From contig NC_092695.1 of the NCBI RefSeq assembly GCF_964275005.1, forward strand, positions 15,687,111 to 15,751,110: 64,000 bases of DNA, read 5' to 3'. Under the pieces are notes generated by a model that saw only the letters and a list, made by a program, of their open reading frames with translations, was not told where the DNA came from and did no database searches. Position numbers and translations under genes: made by a program. This stretch comes from Diadema setosum (Eukaryota > Echinodermata > Echinoidea > Diadematoida > Diadematidae). Within the stretch, counting starts at the first letter, position 1. Every line of letters begins with the position of its first letter. Of this stretch, positions 27,401 to 39,062 are shown piece after piece.

Positions 27401-30380
27401 CAATTGCCCTCCCTCACCCCCAGAAAGGTTCAAGATCTTTAATTGTGTTTATGTGTGTGGCTGTTTGTGAAAAAATAAACAAAATTCAGTAAAAGTGTAC
27501 ATCAGATGTTTCCAAATTGATTTAAAAAATACCAAAATACCCTCGTTTCCCTTTCCGCAAAACACATACTTACTTACAAAACAAAAGAATAAAATGATGT
27601 AGTCATTCAGATCAACCAACTACAAAAATACCCAGCTGTGAAATGAAGTTTACAAGGAAATATTTCACAAAATGGTCAATGTTGCAGTGCAAACCTGCTT
27701 TACATGATATGGAGGGGGTGTAGTCTTCTGCGAAGGTGCTGGTCTAGTATAAATTCACAGAAAATAACGTAATCGTCTATACAGGTAGCGTTAAGGATTC
27801 GGAAAAAGAAGATGCATCCATGAAAACATAATATTTCATGAAAAATGTAGCGTTTTGAGGAAGATAATAATTCTACAAACAGAAGTCACAAATCGATGTG
27901 AATCGCTGCGATATAAAATGTGAGAAGATTACAAATTGAACTCTAAAACGTCTTAGCGGGCGGGTATAATAGGATTATCTAATAAGGCTTGCTTATAGTG
28001 AAGCGAGAAAGAAAAGGGGGAAAAATGCATCCCGTCCATCTTCTAGCTAAAAATTGGAAAAGGCTATTAAAAATGACACGATGGCATTTTCAAAGGTCTA
28101 AAATCAAACCTTACATCATTTTTGTCCTTGATTTTGTGGGGGGGGGGGGGGGGGGGTCCCATGAAGAGCAAAATCTCATTAAAAAAAAAAAATCGGTAAC
28201 GATGTCGCTCCGCCTATCGTGACAGATATTTCATGTCGCTGATGTCGCTGTTCAACTAGTTACAACCTCTCGCTGGACAGCGCATTCTTGTACATACTTG
28301 TAATTAGATGGCGCTGTTCATCTTATCGGTCTCGTGAGCCTTCTTTGCGTAGTGTCGGTCTCGTGGGCTTTCTCTGCCTAGTGTCGGTCTCGTGAGTCTT
28401 CTTTGCCTAGTGTCGGTCTCGTGGGCTTGCTTTGTCTAGTGTCGGTCTCGTGAGCCTTCTTTGCCTAGTGTCGGTCTCGTGAGCCTTCTTTGCCTAGTGT
28501 CGGTCTCATGGGCTTTCTTTGTCTAGTGTCGGTCTCGTGAGCCTTTTAAGCGTAGTGTCGGTCTCATGGGCTTTGCTTGCTTAGTGTCGGTCTCGTGAGA
28601 ATTTTCTGCGTAGTGTCGAACTCATGGGCTGTATGACTCATGGTCCTATTTTTTTATGTCGGTCTCGTGGACTGTATGACTCGTGGGTGTCGGTCTCGTG
28701 GGATGACCCCGTTTTATTCTTCGCGCCAATGTGTGCAGGCCCTACGTGTAAATATCCGAACAGTCGTAATTTAATAAATGTTTGTTTGTAAAACAGGGAC
28801 AATTTTCCCATCTGCACATGACATACTATGGTATCAGTCTCTGATTTTTCCCTAAATATATGCGATCTGATATTCGGCATTAACTTAAAGCATTCACTCA
28901 ACAGGAGAAACTGATCTCGCAGCAGAGATTAAGGGTGAGCATTTCTACAGATTCTATGATATTTGTCAGTAAAAAGCAAAACGGTTGTTACTACGAGCAG
29001 GTTATGGAAATTGAGATACCTGTACGCAAGATACATCAAAGACTCTGGACTGTAGGCCCATGATGGCTGGAGATTCAGAGTTCTGTTAAACAGCGAAGCC
29101 ACAGTACGCAGCCTTTGAGGCTTTCCCTTCGGGTACCACACAATTGTCTTGTTGGTAATGCTGTACGTTCTCTCTGCGTAAGGAAGTCCCTTGTTATCCC
29201 GAATTAAGTCACTTGGCACTTTTATTTTTGACAGTTCGAACAATTCTTCCGTGTTTACGGTAGTTAAACTTATCCGTGACCCGACATCAGATGAGAAATT
29301 TCTCCCAACAGGCGCGAGATTCAGTCTGAAAATAAAGTCGTGCTCGTCGATTTCGCTTCCACACCGACTATGCTCCAGTATCCCAGAGTTCCCGACGACA
29401 GCGCATCGTGGCCCGATGGTTGGTAGTGGTTCCGTCTGGTTTTGTGCGATGATAGTAGATTCATTGACGCCGAATTGAAAAGCTTCCGCTGCGATGCCCA
29501 TGCGAAATATTCTGAACGTTGTGTTGGTGTTTAAGTATTTCATAATGTTTTTGCTGTAAGACAGGTAAACGAGGGACAGCTTTTAAGGTCCGGTTAGAAG
29601 AGTACAAAATGAGGTCAATTTACATAGAGATTAGTCAAAATAGAATGCTTGGATACGTGTTGATAGTCAACGTAAGGTGCCCCAGAGAACGTCATACGTC
29701 TTCATAAAATGCGGGGAAAGGAAACCATGGAAACGCAATTTAACATTAGGAATTCACTATGCAGAGATCTGATTAAATGCACGATACATACAAATCACGT
29801 ATTCGGTCCTAATCGTGTAGAATTTCATTCGTTCTAATATTTTTGTCGATTAATATAACACAATTACATATAATCGAAACATGAGTTGGAAGTGTTGTAA
29901 TCTATTTAAAGTAATTTATTCCTGATTGAAGGATTTCACAGTAATTATTTTTAGTATCCATTTTAAGTGTATTGCATCTTTTCTTATTGTTGTTACTCTA
30001 TTAAAAGAAAAATATATGTTGCCGAAAAATCATTGATAACTAAGACGTAAAAAAAAGTCATTCAAATATAAAAACGTCGGTGAGATATGTTGAATAACGT
30101 CATGTAAGATATAATATGCTTTTTAGATTACAAATTGCAAGAAGAAGGTGGGAAGCGTGCACCTCATCGGAATTGGGTTGATGACAAGAGAAATATTAAT
30201 AAAACAAACAGAATTCAAGATGTTTTATCAAAATCGTATCTAAAGTTATAAATGGCATTTCAAGTATCACAAATTTGCAACAAAAAAGATGAAATACTCT
30301 AAGCAGGTGCGTATGACATTTCACAATAAGGTGACGATGTCATGGCATCACAATGCTAGACGTACAAAACAGATCGCTTT

Positions 30381-30414
<34 letters not shown>

Positions 30415-31955
30415 GTTTGTGTCTTACCGTGAACTTGCAATAGCTGTAGCTGATAATGGCCTCTTCATGTGCTTCATATGTTCAAGAGTCGACATTAAAA
30501 CTGTACTGTCGTATGTATGTCGAACGGATACTTCAAGCCTCGCAATCATAGCTGCTGACTCTGAAATAGAAAATACAAAACTGGATGAGTATTTTACATC
30601 ATTGATGATCCAGTATGATTGTAGTATAGTATGATCGTTTTAATGGGATAGAGTCTTCAATATTGACACTTTTCTACGAGAGGACCCGCCAATTTGTTCA
30701 CCAAAGTCAGGAGGGACATTTTGGTGAAGCATTTTGTCCAAGAATGAATATGCCAGGCTGATTTTTTTTTTTTTTTTTTAAATCTGACTTATCTATCACA
30801 CCATGTAAGCCTACCCTCATAGCATAGGGATATCAAAATAAAGTAAAGAAAGCAAAGGGAACTACTTCAATTTTCAGGTGAGTCGATGATGCAAATGAGT
30901 AATTCAAGTTTTTCATGTTCTACAAACATAATACCCTGGTTTCATCGCTTTGTGCCTATATCAGAGCATTCTAAACTTTTTAATACCATGATCCATGTTA
31001 CGATACATATATCTGTTCTATGTGGAGTGTACACAACTTGAGAATGTTGTTTGATGGTTGGAAAACAAATCTGATTACGTCATCATTCAGCTATTTCTCG
31101 ATACTGCAGGGAAGGGATTCCGTATGCTTCTGAAACTTGTATGGTACAGGTTTTATTTTGATTTTAGTTTGATTAGTAAAGTGTATTAAAAGTGTATAAA
31201 TTAATAAAATTGGATTGCCACGAGAATACTTGGAAATGCATTTATAGCGGACATAATGATTTATTCGAATTTCACTCGATCAGTTAGAAAATGTGATGGA
31301 GCATCCTGGACAAAATAATGAAATGAGTCATTGGTAATACAGTGTATGTGTACTGCGTGAGGAAATGTACGGTGATGAATTAATTTTGTGTAATTGTTGT
31401 CAACCTCACAAATCTGTTGCGAATACAGATATATTGTTCTTTATTCACTGTGTAAGTATTTGTTAGTGTGTCACTACCTGCCATGTGTCCAGAATAGGAT
31501 CATGGACCTGGTATATATGTCAACATGTCCTTTGTTTTTACTTATCAATAAAGACATGATTACAACAAAATCATTGGATCTATTCTTCGTGTGTGTGTAT
31601 AAGTAAGTTATTCTGTTTTCACTGGAACAATGATGAATGTAGGCCCTACACGTCTGTTTGTTTTGAACGTTTTTGCCAAGGACCCATTTGCAATTCAGCC
31701 CTAACTTTGGCTGAAAGGGTAATCCTTCCCATGAGTGGAGAATGAATACATAAAAATGAATATAAAAAAAAAAAAACTCAAGAAGAAGATCAATTGATTT
31801 TCAACTATACCTGATCCTCTTTTGCTAATGAGTAAATGCATCTTCCCCAGGTTGGCTCTCCACACAACACAAGCAACCAGGATCAAGATAACGAGAACCC
31901 ATGTTCTTCCCCGGCAGAAAATTGATCGTTTCATCGAGAAACGGAACGGATACAT
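21169..31955 (-). CDS. ST8Sia-type alpha-2,8-sialyltransferase, copy 1 (four exons)
   Basis: A GT29 sialyltransferase expected to be a Golgi type II membrane enzyme that transfers sialic acid from CMP-sialic acid to an alpha-2,8 position on glycans. Minus-strand exons 31955-31811, 30560-30428, 29553-29020 and 21445-21169 have GT/AG borders and matching phases. They sum to 1089 bases, 362 residues plus stop, a normal length for this family. Residues 18-32 form a signal anchor after basic residues. Sialylmotif L starts at Cys143 ([10 protein letters not shown]...EID..DFIFRLN.AP). Motif S spans about 275-304 and includes Cys292. Motif III is HYYEP. Motif VS has His334 and Glu339. A Cys at 359, near the C-terminus, fits the ST8Sia disulfide pattern. 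The subfamily (ST8Sia I-VI) is not resolved. A second copy of the last exon lies at 62337-62622. Confidence 0.93.
21952..22022 (+). repeat. Possible SINE or LINE 3' tail remnant
   Basis: The stretch reads AATAATAATAAACTGGCACT, then TATATAGCG..., then CTCAATGCGTTTTACATAC. This is the pattern of a widespread tail in marine invertebrate SINEs and LINEs (a xTTATATAGCGC...CAAAGCGCTTTACA type sequence). It is a short, degraded match only. Confidence 0.35.
22290..22680 (-). mobile_element. 5'-truncated LINE fragment (C-terminal end of the reverse transcriptase ORF)
   Basis: On the minus strand one frame reads [10 protein letters not shown]...[11 protein letters not shown], then [20 protein letters not shown]. 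This fits the conserved tail of CR1/Rex/Jockey-like LINE proteins (R..R.FS.AAP.LWN.LP..IR.A.S...FK..LK). The end of the motif (FKKNLKS) lies in a second frame and the preceding part ([16 protein letters not shown]) in a third, so at least two frameshifts are present. A tail of ATTTC-like units follows at about 22320-22360. An old, inactive copy inside the sialyltransferase intron. Confidence 0.6.
24365..24560 (+). repeat. Dispersed repeat shared with 60672-60840
   Basis: Both segments begin CGGGTAAG(C/T)TCTGAGA and share GTTACCCA, then ATC(G/T)TGTT(G/A)TTACAGC, then TT(T/C)C(A/G)CACATT, then TGCAGGC, over roughly 170 bases. The second segment lies within the block inserted downstream of the other sialyltransferase copy and not in the matching intron, so this is a dispersed repeat and not part of the gene duplication. 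Confidence 0.55.
26940..27206. mobile_element. MITE inserted in the left arm of the fold-back element
   Basis: Terminal inverted repeats GGGCCCGTTGCAT(A/T)AAAGTTAC at both ends, extending inward through ATTATGG and ACTTTGCCATC, with TA on both sides. The flanking DNA on each side is the CACGAGACCGACACTA tandem array, so the MITE inserted at a TA within one repeat unit. No coding capacity. Confidence 0.8.
27331..28290. other. Loop of the fold-back element
   Basis: About 950 bases between the two tandem-repeat arms. No supported reading frame, only short chance frames. It ends near a G homopolymer of about 18 bases (28138-28157), which may be of uncertain length. Confidence 0.5.
29020..29553 (-). 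CDS. ST8Sia copy 1 exon 3 (sialylmotif L)
   Basis: A 534-base exon. The acceptor is CTGTCTTACAG and the Arg codon is completed across the junction. It contains N-glycosylation-type sites (NTT, NES, NQT) before motif L and ends at GCGTACAG|GTATCT in phase 2. Motif L ([10 protein letters not shown], then [15 protein letters not shown]) binds the CMP-sialic acid donor in this family. Confidence 0.93.
30383..30412. repeat. (TG)n microsatellite in ST8Sia intron 2
   Basis: A short TG run 16 bases beyond the exon 2 donor side on the plus-strand coordinate axis. The rest of intron 2 (29554-30427) and of intron 1 (30561-31810) shows nothing else recognisable. Confidence 0.85.
30428..30560 (-). CDS. 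ST8Sia copy 1 exon 2 (stem region)
   Basis: A 133-base exon with acceptor TATTTCAG and donor CACG|GTAAGA. It enters in phase 1 and leaves in phase 2, matching both neighbours, and is open throughout. It encodes 44 residues of luminal stem ([15 protein letters not shown]...) with no known motif. It is too short to stand out as an open frame and was found from its splice borders and phase. Confidence 0.82.
31811..31955 (-). CDS. ST8Sia copy 1 exon 1 (cytoplasmic tail and signal anchor)
   Basis: It encodes a short basic N-terminus ([10 protein letters not shown] after the first seven residues), then the hydrophobic anchor [15 protein letters not shown] and the start of the stem. The donor is GATCAG|GTATAG on the minus strand and one base of the next codon is left. 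A second Met at residue 8 could also serve as start. Confidence 0.88.
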
Positions 31956-33035
31956 GCTTGAGCAGCAAACTCACAGCAACTGCATATCTTCCCACTTCTT
32001 TGAATCAGTATGATCCGCTTCACAAACTATGCACGGTCAATCTCTGCTCGGCTGACTCGCGTAGAATACGAGCATGCGTAGAATGATAACCCACAAAGAC
32101 TGACACGTTTCATTGCGTGATATGGGTTATGGAAGGTAACTGTGATATCGATTACAACCTATTATGCTAATAAGATAATGTGTTGACATCATTGGTTCAT
32201 AGAGATTGCTGTCAAATTCATTCCAGTAAAAAATTCACCAAACTGAACCCCCGATAGATATAAAAGTCGTCATTACGAAATTATCATTATGTTGATATAA
32301 AGGGTCATTGTAGATTCTTCTTTTTGATTTCACCTGTGTAAAACTTAAACATTACAGAATAGGAAGCTTGAGAGGCCATGACATGATTACCTCATCTTAT
32401 TTGCATATGTGACTACGACAGGGCTCCGGGGAATTCCATATTTAGTCAGTTCTTGGTATATTCCAATGAAACTGTGTGAACGTTGATAGTTTCCTTTAAA
32501 TCTACTCCTTTGAGTCAAAGTGAACATAATGCGGATTTTCATTGTCTTCTTCTTCACGTGTTCTGTTGTAATGTGATGTGATATGATGTTGTAATATGAT
32601 GTTGTATTATGATACAAGTTGGGGAGGGGGTATTTCCTCATTGCCATGTTGCGGATCCGGTCCAGGGCAGCATCACTTGGTTTGGCAAGTTCTGCAAGCC
32701 TTCCTGGGAACATCCGCAGATGGTATCGTCCTCCACGATCATATGACGCAGTTTAGTTTCGTTTTATTTTTATTTTTTTTTATTTTCTCTGCAAAATACA
32801 CCGAAGCCCCCCCCCCCCTCCCCCCAAAAAGCCTGTCAGTCACAAACAAACTACAAGCTACAATGAATAATGCATTTTTACTTAAATTCTAATAAGTAGT
32901 GGTTATTAACACATTTAACTTTCGGGGGATCAAGGTCATAGGCTTAGATCCAAAAATCCCACTTACGACAGCACTACATTTATTATGTTAAATAAAGCAG
33001 AAGTAAAATAATCAAATAAAATGCATATTGTAATC
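31956..33035. other. Upstream region of ST8Sia copy 1
   Basis: This is 5' flanking DNA for the minus-strand gene. No clear promoter element was seen. A stretch at about 32640-32760 has locally even base composition and short open frames on both strands but no recognisable domain or splice structure. Confidence 0.5.
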
Positions 33036-34405
33036 ATACAACTCCCCATGACATACTCATTGATAATACAGACCTAGTTAAAATTCAACACATTTCCTCT
33101 GAGTAGTAAAATTTAAGTGGAAGAATATTTCGATGATATATCTTCCAATGTTTCAAGAGGAACGGGCACACTAAACTGATACATGTTTTATCCTCCATCT
33201 CGTAAATGTATTATTCAATGCGTTTGTTTATCCGGATTCATTTTAATCTGATCTCTCATGGGGAATTTCCAGTAAGAGCAGAAATCTTACTTTTTTACGT
33301 CAGAAAATAAATCCGTTATTTTAAGAATTTAGAATCAGAATTTAGAATTTAGAACGAAGGTTAAATGAAATTCACCTATTCAAAAGGGCTGTCTTTAATG
33401 TATTAATTCTCGAAACAATCCCTACTTTTACTTTTGATTTTTTTCATTTTTTTAAAAATATTTTTTTTGTTATAACACAGTGTCCAGTCATATCCAACTC
33501 GTCTTTTGTCTGGTATTTTGAACAGCCCCAGATCACTCCTAGCGCATATTACCATAAGACACAACTCCCCATAATCAAACTTTGTCATTCACGCCAATCA
33601 TTCATGGTTGTATTTCCACAGTAAATGGTAATCTAATAAGGTCCTAAAAGAAAACAGTGAAAAGGTAGCTTGAAGATATTCGGGTAATGGATTCCATACA
33701 TCAGAAACCTTTGTGTCTTATGGTACAACTCCCATCATACAACTCCCCATGACATGATCATTGATAATACAGACCTAGTTAAAATTCAACACAATTCCTC
33801 TGAGTAGTAAAATTTAAGTGGAAGAATATTTCGATGATATATCTTCCAATGTTTCAAGAGGAACGGGCACACTAAACTGATACATGTTTTATCCTCCATC
33901 TCGTTATGTATTATTCAATGCGTTTGTTTATCCGGATTCATTTTAATCTGATCTCTCATGGGCAATTTCCAGTAAGAGCAGAAATCTTACTTTTTTTACG
34001 TCAGAAAATAAATCCGTTATTTTAAGAATTTAGAATCAGAATTTAGAACTTAGAACGAAGGTTAAATGAAATTCACCTATTCAAAAGGGCTGTCTTTAAT
34101 GTATTAATTCTCGAAACAATCCCTACTTTTACTTTTGAATTTTTTCATTTTTTTAAAAATATTTTTTTGTTATAACACAGTGTCCAGTCATATCCAACTC
34201 GTCTTTTGTCTGGTACTTTGAACAGCCCCAGATCACTCCTAGCGCATATTACCATAAGACACAAAGGTTTCTGATGTATGGAATCCATTACCCGAATATC
34301 TTCAAGCTACCTTTTCACTGTTTTCTTTTAGGACCTTATTAGATTACCATTTACTGTGGAAATACAACCATGAATGATTGGCGTGAATGACAAAGTTTGA
34401 TTATG
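33036..34405. repeat. Repeat cluster: direct copies D1/D2 and a module present in both orientations
   Basis: A segment of about 530 bases occurs twice in direct orientation (D1 about 33036-33564, D2 33734-34264) with only a few differences. Between them lies a 146-base module (33565-33710) bounded by inverted 14-mers ACCATAAGACACAA (33551-33564) and TTGTGTCTTATGGT (33711-33724). After D2 and a third 14-mer (34251-34264) the same module recurs in the opposite orientation (34265-34405). It can be read as an element with roughly 146-bp terminal inverted repeats around D2 plus a partial upstream copy, or as a module inverted by recombination at the 14-mers. No coding capacity. Confidence 0.8.
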
Positions 34406-35415
34406 CTTTCTTTTTTCCCCCTTCTCAAACCAAACAAGACTTCACTCTGAACAATGGCAATATTGGTTACTCCGCAAAGACAAAGTTCCCAGCAATGTGC
34501 ACACTGCATCACACGTTGCACAGCACAAACGTATGCAGTTTACCTTGAAATGGCAAATCATTATTATCGATTATGACATTTTATACTCTTAATGATTCAA
34601 GCTGGCTGTATGTGTCCTTAATCATAAAAAAATGGAGGGGGGGGGGGTCACAGGCAAGACTGATACCAATAAAAGATACTAAGTTTTGATGCTTTAAAAA
34701 CAAAAGCGAAGTATGGATACCTGCCTTTTTTGCCAGGTGAATTCATTTTCGTCTGCATAGTTAAAGAATGAATTAAATCAAAGAGGTCTTTGCCAACAAT
34801 ATTAGAGGACGTTTCTTTTTCAAGGGGAGGGGCGAAAGAACATTGAGCTCACTGAATGCACCATATGAGAAAAACCCTGAGACTGAGATGGAGGGGAAAA
34901 AGAACTCTGGAATGTTTTTACAAGTGTCGCGTCATTTAGCCTGGAGACAGGGCTGACACATTCCTAAAAAGTGATGAATTCATTGTAAATCACAAGAGGA
35001 TGTGATATAGGATATGACTTCTGTGGCCTAGAATTATATTGATAAAAATGTTATGACCAAACCGTTCAACTCCAGGGCCTATATTATTAGTTTTCTCGTT
35101 TATTTCTCTCTTCTCCGTTTTCAAATTGAACTTTTGATGTAACCACAACACGAATACAACTAATTATGTACACATGTGTGTGTGCATGTGTGTATTTTTT
35201 TTAATTGATCAAACATTGCTAATTGTGTATCGTGCTTATACATTCAAAATTAATGTTTTTGTCATGTGAAATTATAGAAATCAAATAAAGATTGAAAAAA
35301 AAGTGTATGTGTGTGTGTTTGTGTGATATGACGAAAGAGAAAACGGTGAGTATAGCCTGGCATTATTAATCCTGTATACTGTTCCTCCTTTTTGGAAAAA
35401 GTGCACAAGTGTATT

Positions 35416-35467
<52 letters not shown>

Positions 35468-37050
35468 CATGATTATGAATGCCTATACACAGAAGAAAAT
35501 CTATGTAATAAAACCGAGAGACACAATATTTGAACATAAATATTAATGATACTATTATTCCTGTATTTTACTGTAAAGTTGTGCTTTACTGAAATGCTCA
35601 TTTCCTGTGTTTGTGTTTCCTGGGTCACAATGAGATTGCAAAGCAAATGACAACACCAACAACAACAACAACAATAGTAGTTGTAGTAGTAGTAGTTGTA
35701 GTAATGATAATAATAATAATAACAATAAGCTCTTCAGTAAGGCTTTCAAGTACGATAGATGTAGACAAATCCTGAAATATTTTGTCCCGAAAGATATTCT
35801 GGTACAAGGTGAGTTTATTATAAAATCCACCGCATTATCAGTCTCGGTGCTCTCTTTTGCATGTCGGTGCTTTTGTGAGTTAAAGACTGTATATAGTTAT
35901 ATTGGGAATCTCTAAACAGATAAATGAAAATTCAGCATGACGGTTGGTACATAATATACACTGCAGACCCCCTATACGTATGATTGGCGTAAATCACCTC
36001 TTTGTATTGACATATTTGTAAAAATATTTGAAGCTGAATTATATTTCGATGAATATAGTAGAGGCCCTAAATACGCCAGATATTTGGCTTCAGCTGCCCT
36101 GGTGGCAAAATAGATTCTATTAGATCATTTTTTTTTTCAATTTTGGGTTCCTGATTCAAATATGAAATATGTTTACTTAAAGTATGCTGTCTTTAGTTTA
36201 GGAACTTCTGTCCGTCTCTTCTGAAACAGCCTGAACAGTTTGAATAAACACACAATTGATTGCTACGGAGAAAAATCAATGAGATTGATGAAGCCCATTG
36301 AGAGATATAATCAACCTTAGTCTTACTTTGAATGGCACTTATTCAGAAAGACACAAGCTGTATGTTCTTACAATCACGTTTACACAGCTAACAGCCAACA
36401 GCTGTGTGTACAAAGTGCTGTTATATGTTTGGGATCGTGTATTACAAACCAAACAAAACGTCGCACGACCTGACTTTTAATTCAATTTGCAGGGGCTCAA
36501 AATAAGGGAAATGAATCAACCTGGTCATTTCTTACTTTTTTCTAAAAAGGTAAATCTTTTTTTTTGTATAGACTTATTTTTTGCATAATAAAGAAATGGG
36601 ATATTGCCCAATTTTTCTATATCAATAAAGATTTTTTTTTTTATTATCATCTATGTGATTGGGTATGACCGAGAGGTCCCTTTCCGTTTCTAAAAAAAAA
36701 ACCTTTTACACACTCTTCACCTTCAACTCTACTAACTTTTTGAAAGAATGATGCTAATACATTGAAAGTTGGTATGCATTGGCCATGAAGAGAATACAAA
36801 ATGTAAGATTAATCAATAATAGTGCTAGCAATGATTATTTGATTTTTTTTTGTCTTATTCACTGCACTGATAACGGTGAGAGAGATTAAATCCTACAATA
36901 TATCATCTTTTCTCAGTCAACACTACTCCAGTAATGTTCCTTCGTAAATGAAAGTAAGATAATGGGTTATTATTACTCAGAGGAAATGTCGGAATTTCGG
37001 AGCTTGGGTATTTGTTCCAAGTTCATGGTGTCATTGCTGACAACCAGTGA
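34406..37050. other. Non-coding stretch with microsatellites
   Basis: No gene is supported. It contains a long TA run (about 35418-35464), CAA/TAG trinucleotide repeats (about 35655-35720), several A and T homopolymers and a short TG-rich stretch near 35170 and 35300. Apparent leucine-rich or isoleucine-rich frames near 35555-35830 come from the trinucleotide repeat. Confidence 0.6.
35418..35464. repeat. (TA)n microsatellite
   Basis: An uninterrupted TA dinucleotide run. Confidence 0.95.
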
Positions 37051-37107
37051 TAGCCTGGTGGTAGTGTCGCTGCCCGGAAAGCAGTAGATGACAGGTTCGA
37101 GTCCCAC
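37051..37107 (+). repeat. tRNA-like SINE head, copy 2
   Basis: The segment reads TAGCCTGGTGGTAGTGTCGC, then TGCCCGGAAAGCAGTAGATG, then GGTTCGAGTCC, which is the best preserved B box of the four copies in this window. It lies just outside the left end of the 10.3-kb TIR element. Confidence 0.7.
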
Positions 37108-38209
37108 TGACTCCTTTTGTGTGACAGGGCCTTAAAAATAGGACATAGAATGCAGCACCTGCGGCTTCTGTGACCATACTCTATGATCCATTGGTTTATG
37201 TATAGGGCCATTCTCCGAAAAAGTGTACAATTGCAGTTGCACAATGGTAATGACAAAAATTCAGCATCAAAGATTTCATATAATTTTTATCAATTCAGAA
37301 ACTTTATTCCCTTCGAAACACGAAACAATCAACGGGTGATTTTTGAACACATTAAGACCACATGTCAGATACGTTACCAAAGGTAGCATCCAAGAAAATC
37401 TTGGATGGTCTGCTTAATTCTTGCTTTAAAATGACAATACTAATGTAAAGCTACAAGCTTAAACATGAACAACGATCATGGAAACATTTTAGAGTCAGCC
37501 TTGATCTTATCTGTAACAAAAATGATCGTGATTTATAAAGTGAGGACTAAATAAAAGTCAAGAGTATACATAAATTTCAGGTTGAAAAATCACCTGCAGT
37601 TCAAAAATATCAGTAATCGCATTGATATTGTATGAGCTCCTTTATGGAGACAATATGAGCTCCCTCGTGGAGACTTGGTATATTTAATATTCTTGTTTAG
37701 ATCTCTCTAAGATTTATAATGTTTGTTTTATGTTATAGAAGGCTGTCTGGGGCAAATTATTTGTATATGGTCCAATTTCTCTCTCTCTCTCTCTCTCTCT
37801 TCTTTCTTTCTTTAAAACAACAACAACAACAACAACATATAAAAGGTTACGAATAGGTACTACACTGACTTGTGATTAAAAACAAATGCCACGTAATATC
37901 TCTGCCAGATTAATTACATTTTGGATCAAAATAAGAACAGTTTATGGTAACGTATCTGACGCATTAGACATACAATTTCAGACCCAACACCAGTCATGCC
38001 AAAATATGCATTTTAACTTGTAAAACCATCACAATATGACTGTCTTCGTAAAAACATCGCACTTCTAACCATGAAAATGATATTGTTTTATCTGGTCAAA
38101 AATGATACTTTTATTGCTTAACAGTGTGTGGATGAAACAAAAAGTCATATAGAAATGCACACATTTAAATGTTCTCACCTTTTCAAAAGAGAAATTTACA
38201 CATTCCTTT

Positions 38210-38930
38210 ACAGGTTATTTCTCTTGTCTTCTCTCCTCAGGTCTACACTTTAACCTTATTTTAATTTCTTATTTTTGCATTTCTTCCACAGGAACTGTTA
38301 TCAATTTCCTCACCATTTTTTTTTCTCCTCCGTAGCATTTAATTATAGGATCCACACTAGCTCCCTCTAATTTACGTCTTGAATTTCAATTTGTTCTTTT
38401 CTTCTTCTTTTCATGCCCCCCCTCTCTCTCTCTCCCTTCTCTCCACATATTCTCATCTCTCCTCTACTTACCCCTCCTTCGAGGGCTTATTTATTGCTTT
38501 TTGTTCATGCATACTCCATATCATCTGTTCGCCGACGTCGTTCTCCTCTTGGTTTCATGAATCTTCACTGCTCTCCCCTATCTCCATGATTGTCCAACAT
38601 TCAACTCCTTCCTCTTCCTCTTCCCTTCTATTTCATCTTTCCCCTTCTAATGATGTCCGAACATCTTACTTGATTCTCACACTATTCTTCCTTACCACTC
38701 TCTGTGTTCCTTTCTCTACTGTCTCCACTAGTGCAACTTCAACTTCTAGCCCATTACTGTCTCCCACTCTTCACTTTTTGCCCTCCTCACAACCCCCATA
38801 TGCCGCTTCCCTCTTCGTTTCTCCTCTTTCTAGGCTCTTCTGCCAAACAACGATCCGGCTAAGGACTACATACACATGGTGTCACCGTAAATCTTTCTTC
38901 CTAATTAACTTCACCATGCAAACCTTCAAA
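38210..38930 (+). other. Pyrimidine-rich tract upstream of the MADF exon
   Basis: About 700 bases strongly biased to C and T on the plus strand. The long open frame through it (a Ser/Leu/Phe/Pro-rich chain) is a product of that bias and has no domain. It lies within the presumed intron that ends at the MADF exon acceptor (39055). Confidence 0.6.
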
Positions 38931-39062
38931 CAACACATGTCTTTATTTATTTATGTCTTTTTTTATTTATTCATGTCTTTATTTATTTATTACAATAATT
39001 TATTATAATAATATTATATTATAATAATAAGTGTTTCTCTTCATGTCTTTTACAGTCAGACA

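Larger units (their letters stand above)
26550..28700. mobile_element. Fold-back (TU/FB-like) element with tandem-repeat arms
   Basis: Two arms in opposite orientation, about 26550-27330 and 28290-28700, both start from the outside with CACGAGACCGACACCCAC. Inward, both pass through units like CACGAGTCATACAGCC (16 bp) and then a transition with GAGTTCGACACTA. They then pass into a longer unit, 29 bp apart in the right arm (GTGTCGGTCTCGTGAGCC plus an 11-base variable tail), repeated about ten times there. At the inner ends both arms carry GATGAACAGCGCCA(C/T)CTA. A loop of about 950 bp lies between. Long inverted arms built from short tandem repeats are the hallmark of Drosophila FB and sea-urchin TU elements. 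No transposase gene is present. It lies in ST8Sia intron 3, with its right arm 320 bases from exon 3. Confidence 0.75.
21446..29019. other. ST8Sia copy 1 intron 3, with nested repeats
   Basis: A 7.6-kb intron. Parts of it are related to sequence upstream of the second sialyltransferase exon (24600-24860 against 62940-63170; about 25320-25400 against 63600-63700), so it belongs to the duplicated unit. It also holds a SINE/LINE-tail-like stretch (about 21952-22022), a LINE 3' fragment (about 22290-22680), a dispersed repeat (about 24365-24560) and the fold-back element at 26550-28700. The remaining sequence shows no gene. Confidence 0.75.

Noticed and set aside
28321-28700. A regular 29-bp repeat array that could be mistaken for a CRISPR
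   Set aside because: The units are contiguous with no unique spacers. The array has an inverted partner at 26550-27300 and the genome is animal.
32387-32892. Open frames on both strands near 32640-32760
   Set aside because: Composition is locally coding-like, but no domain, splice borders or start could be supported.
38379-39008. A 209-codon open frame rich in Ser, Leu, Phe and Pro
   Set aside because: It follows from a pyrimidine-biased tract. It has no domain and overlaps a strong splice acceptor region of the MADF exon.
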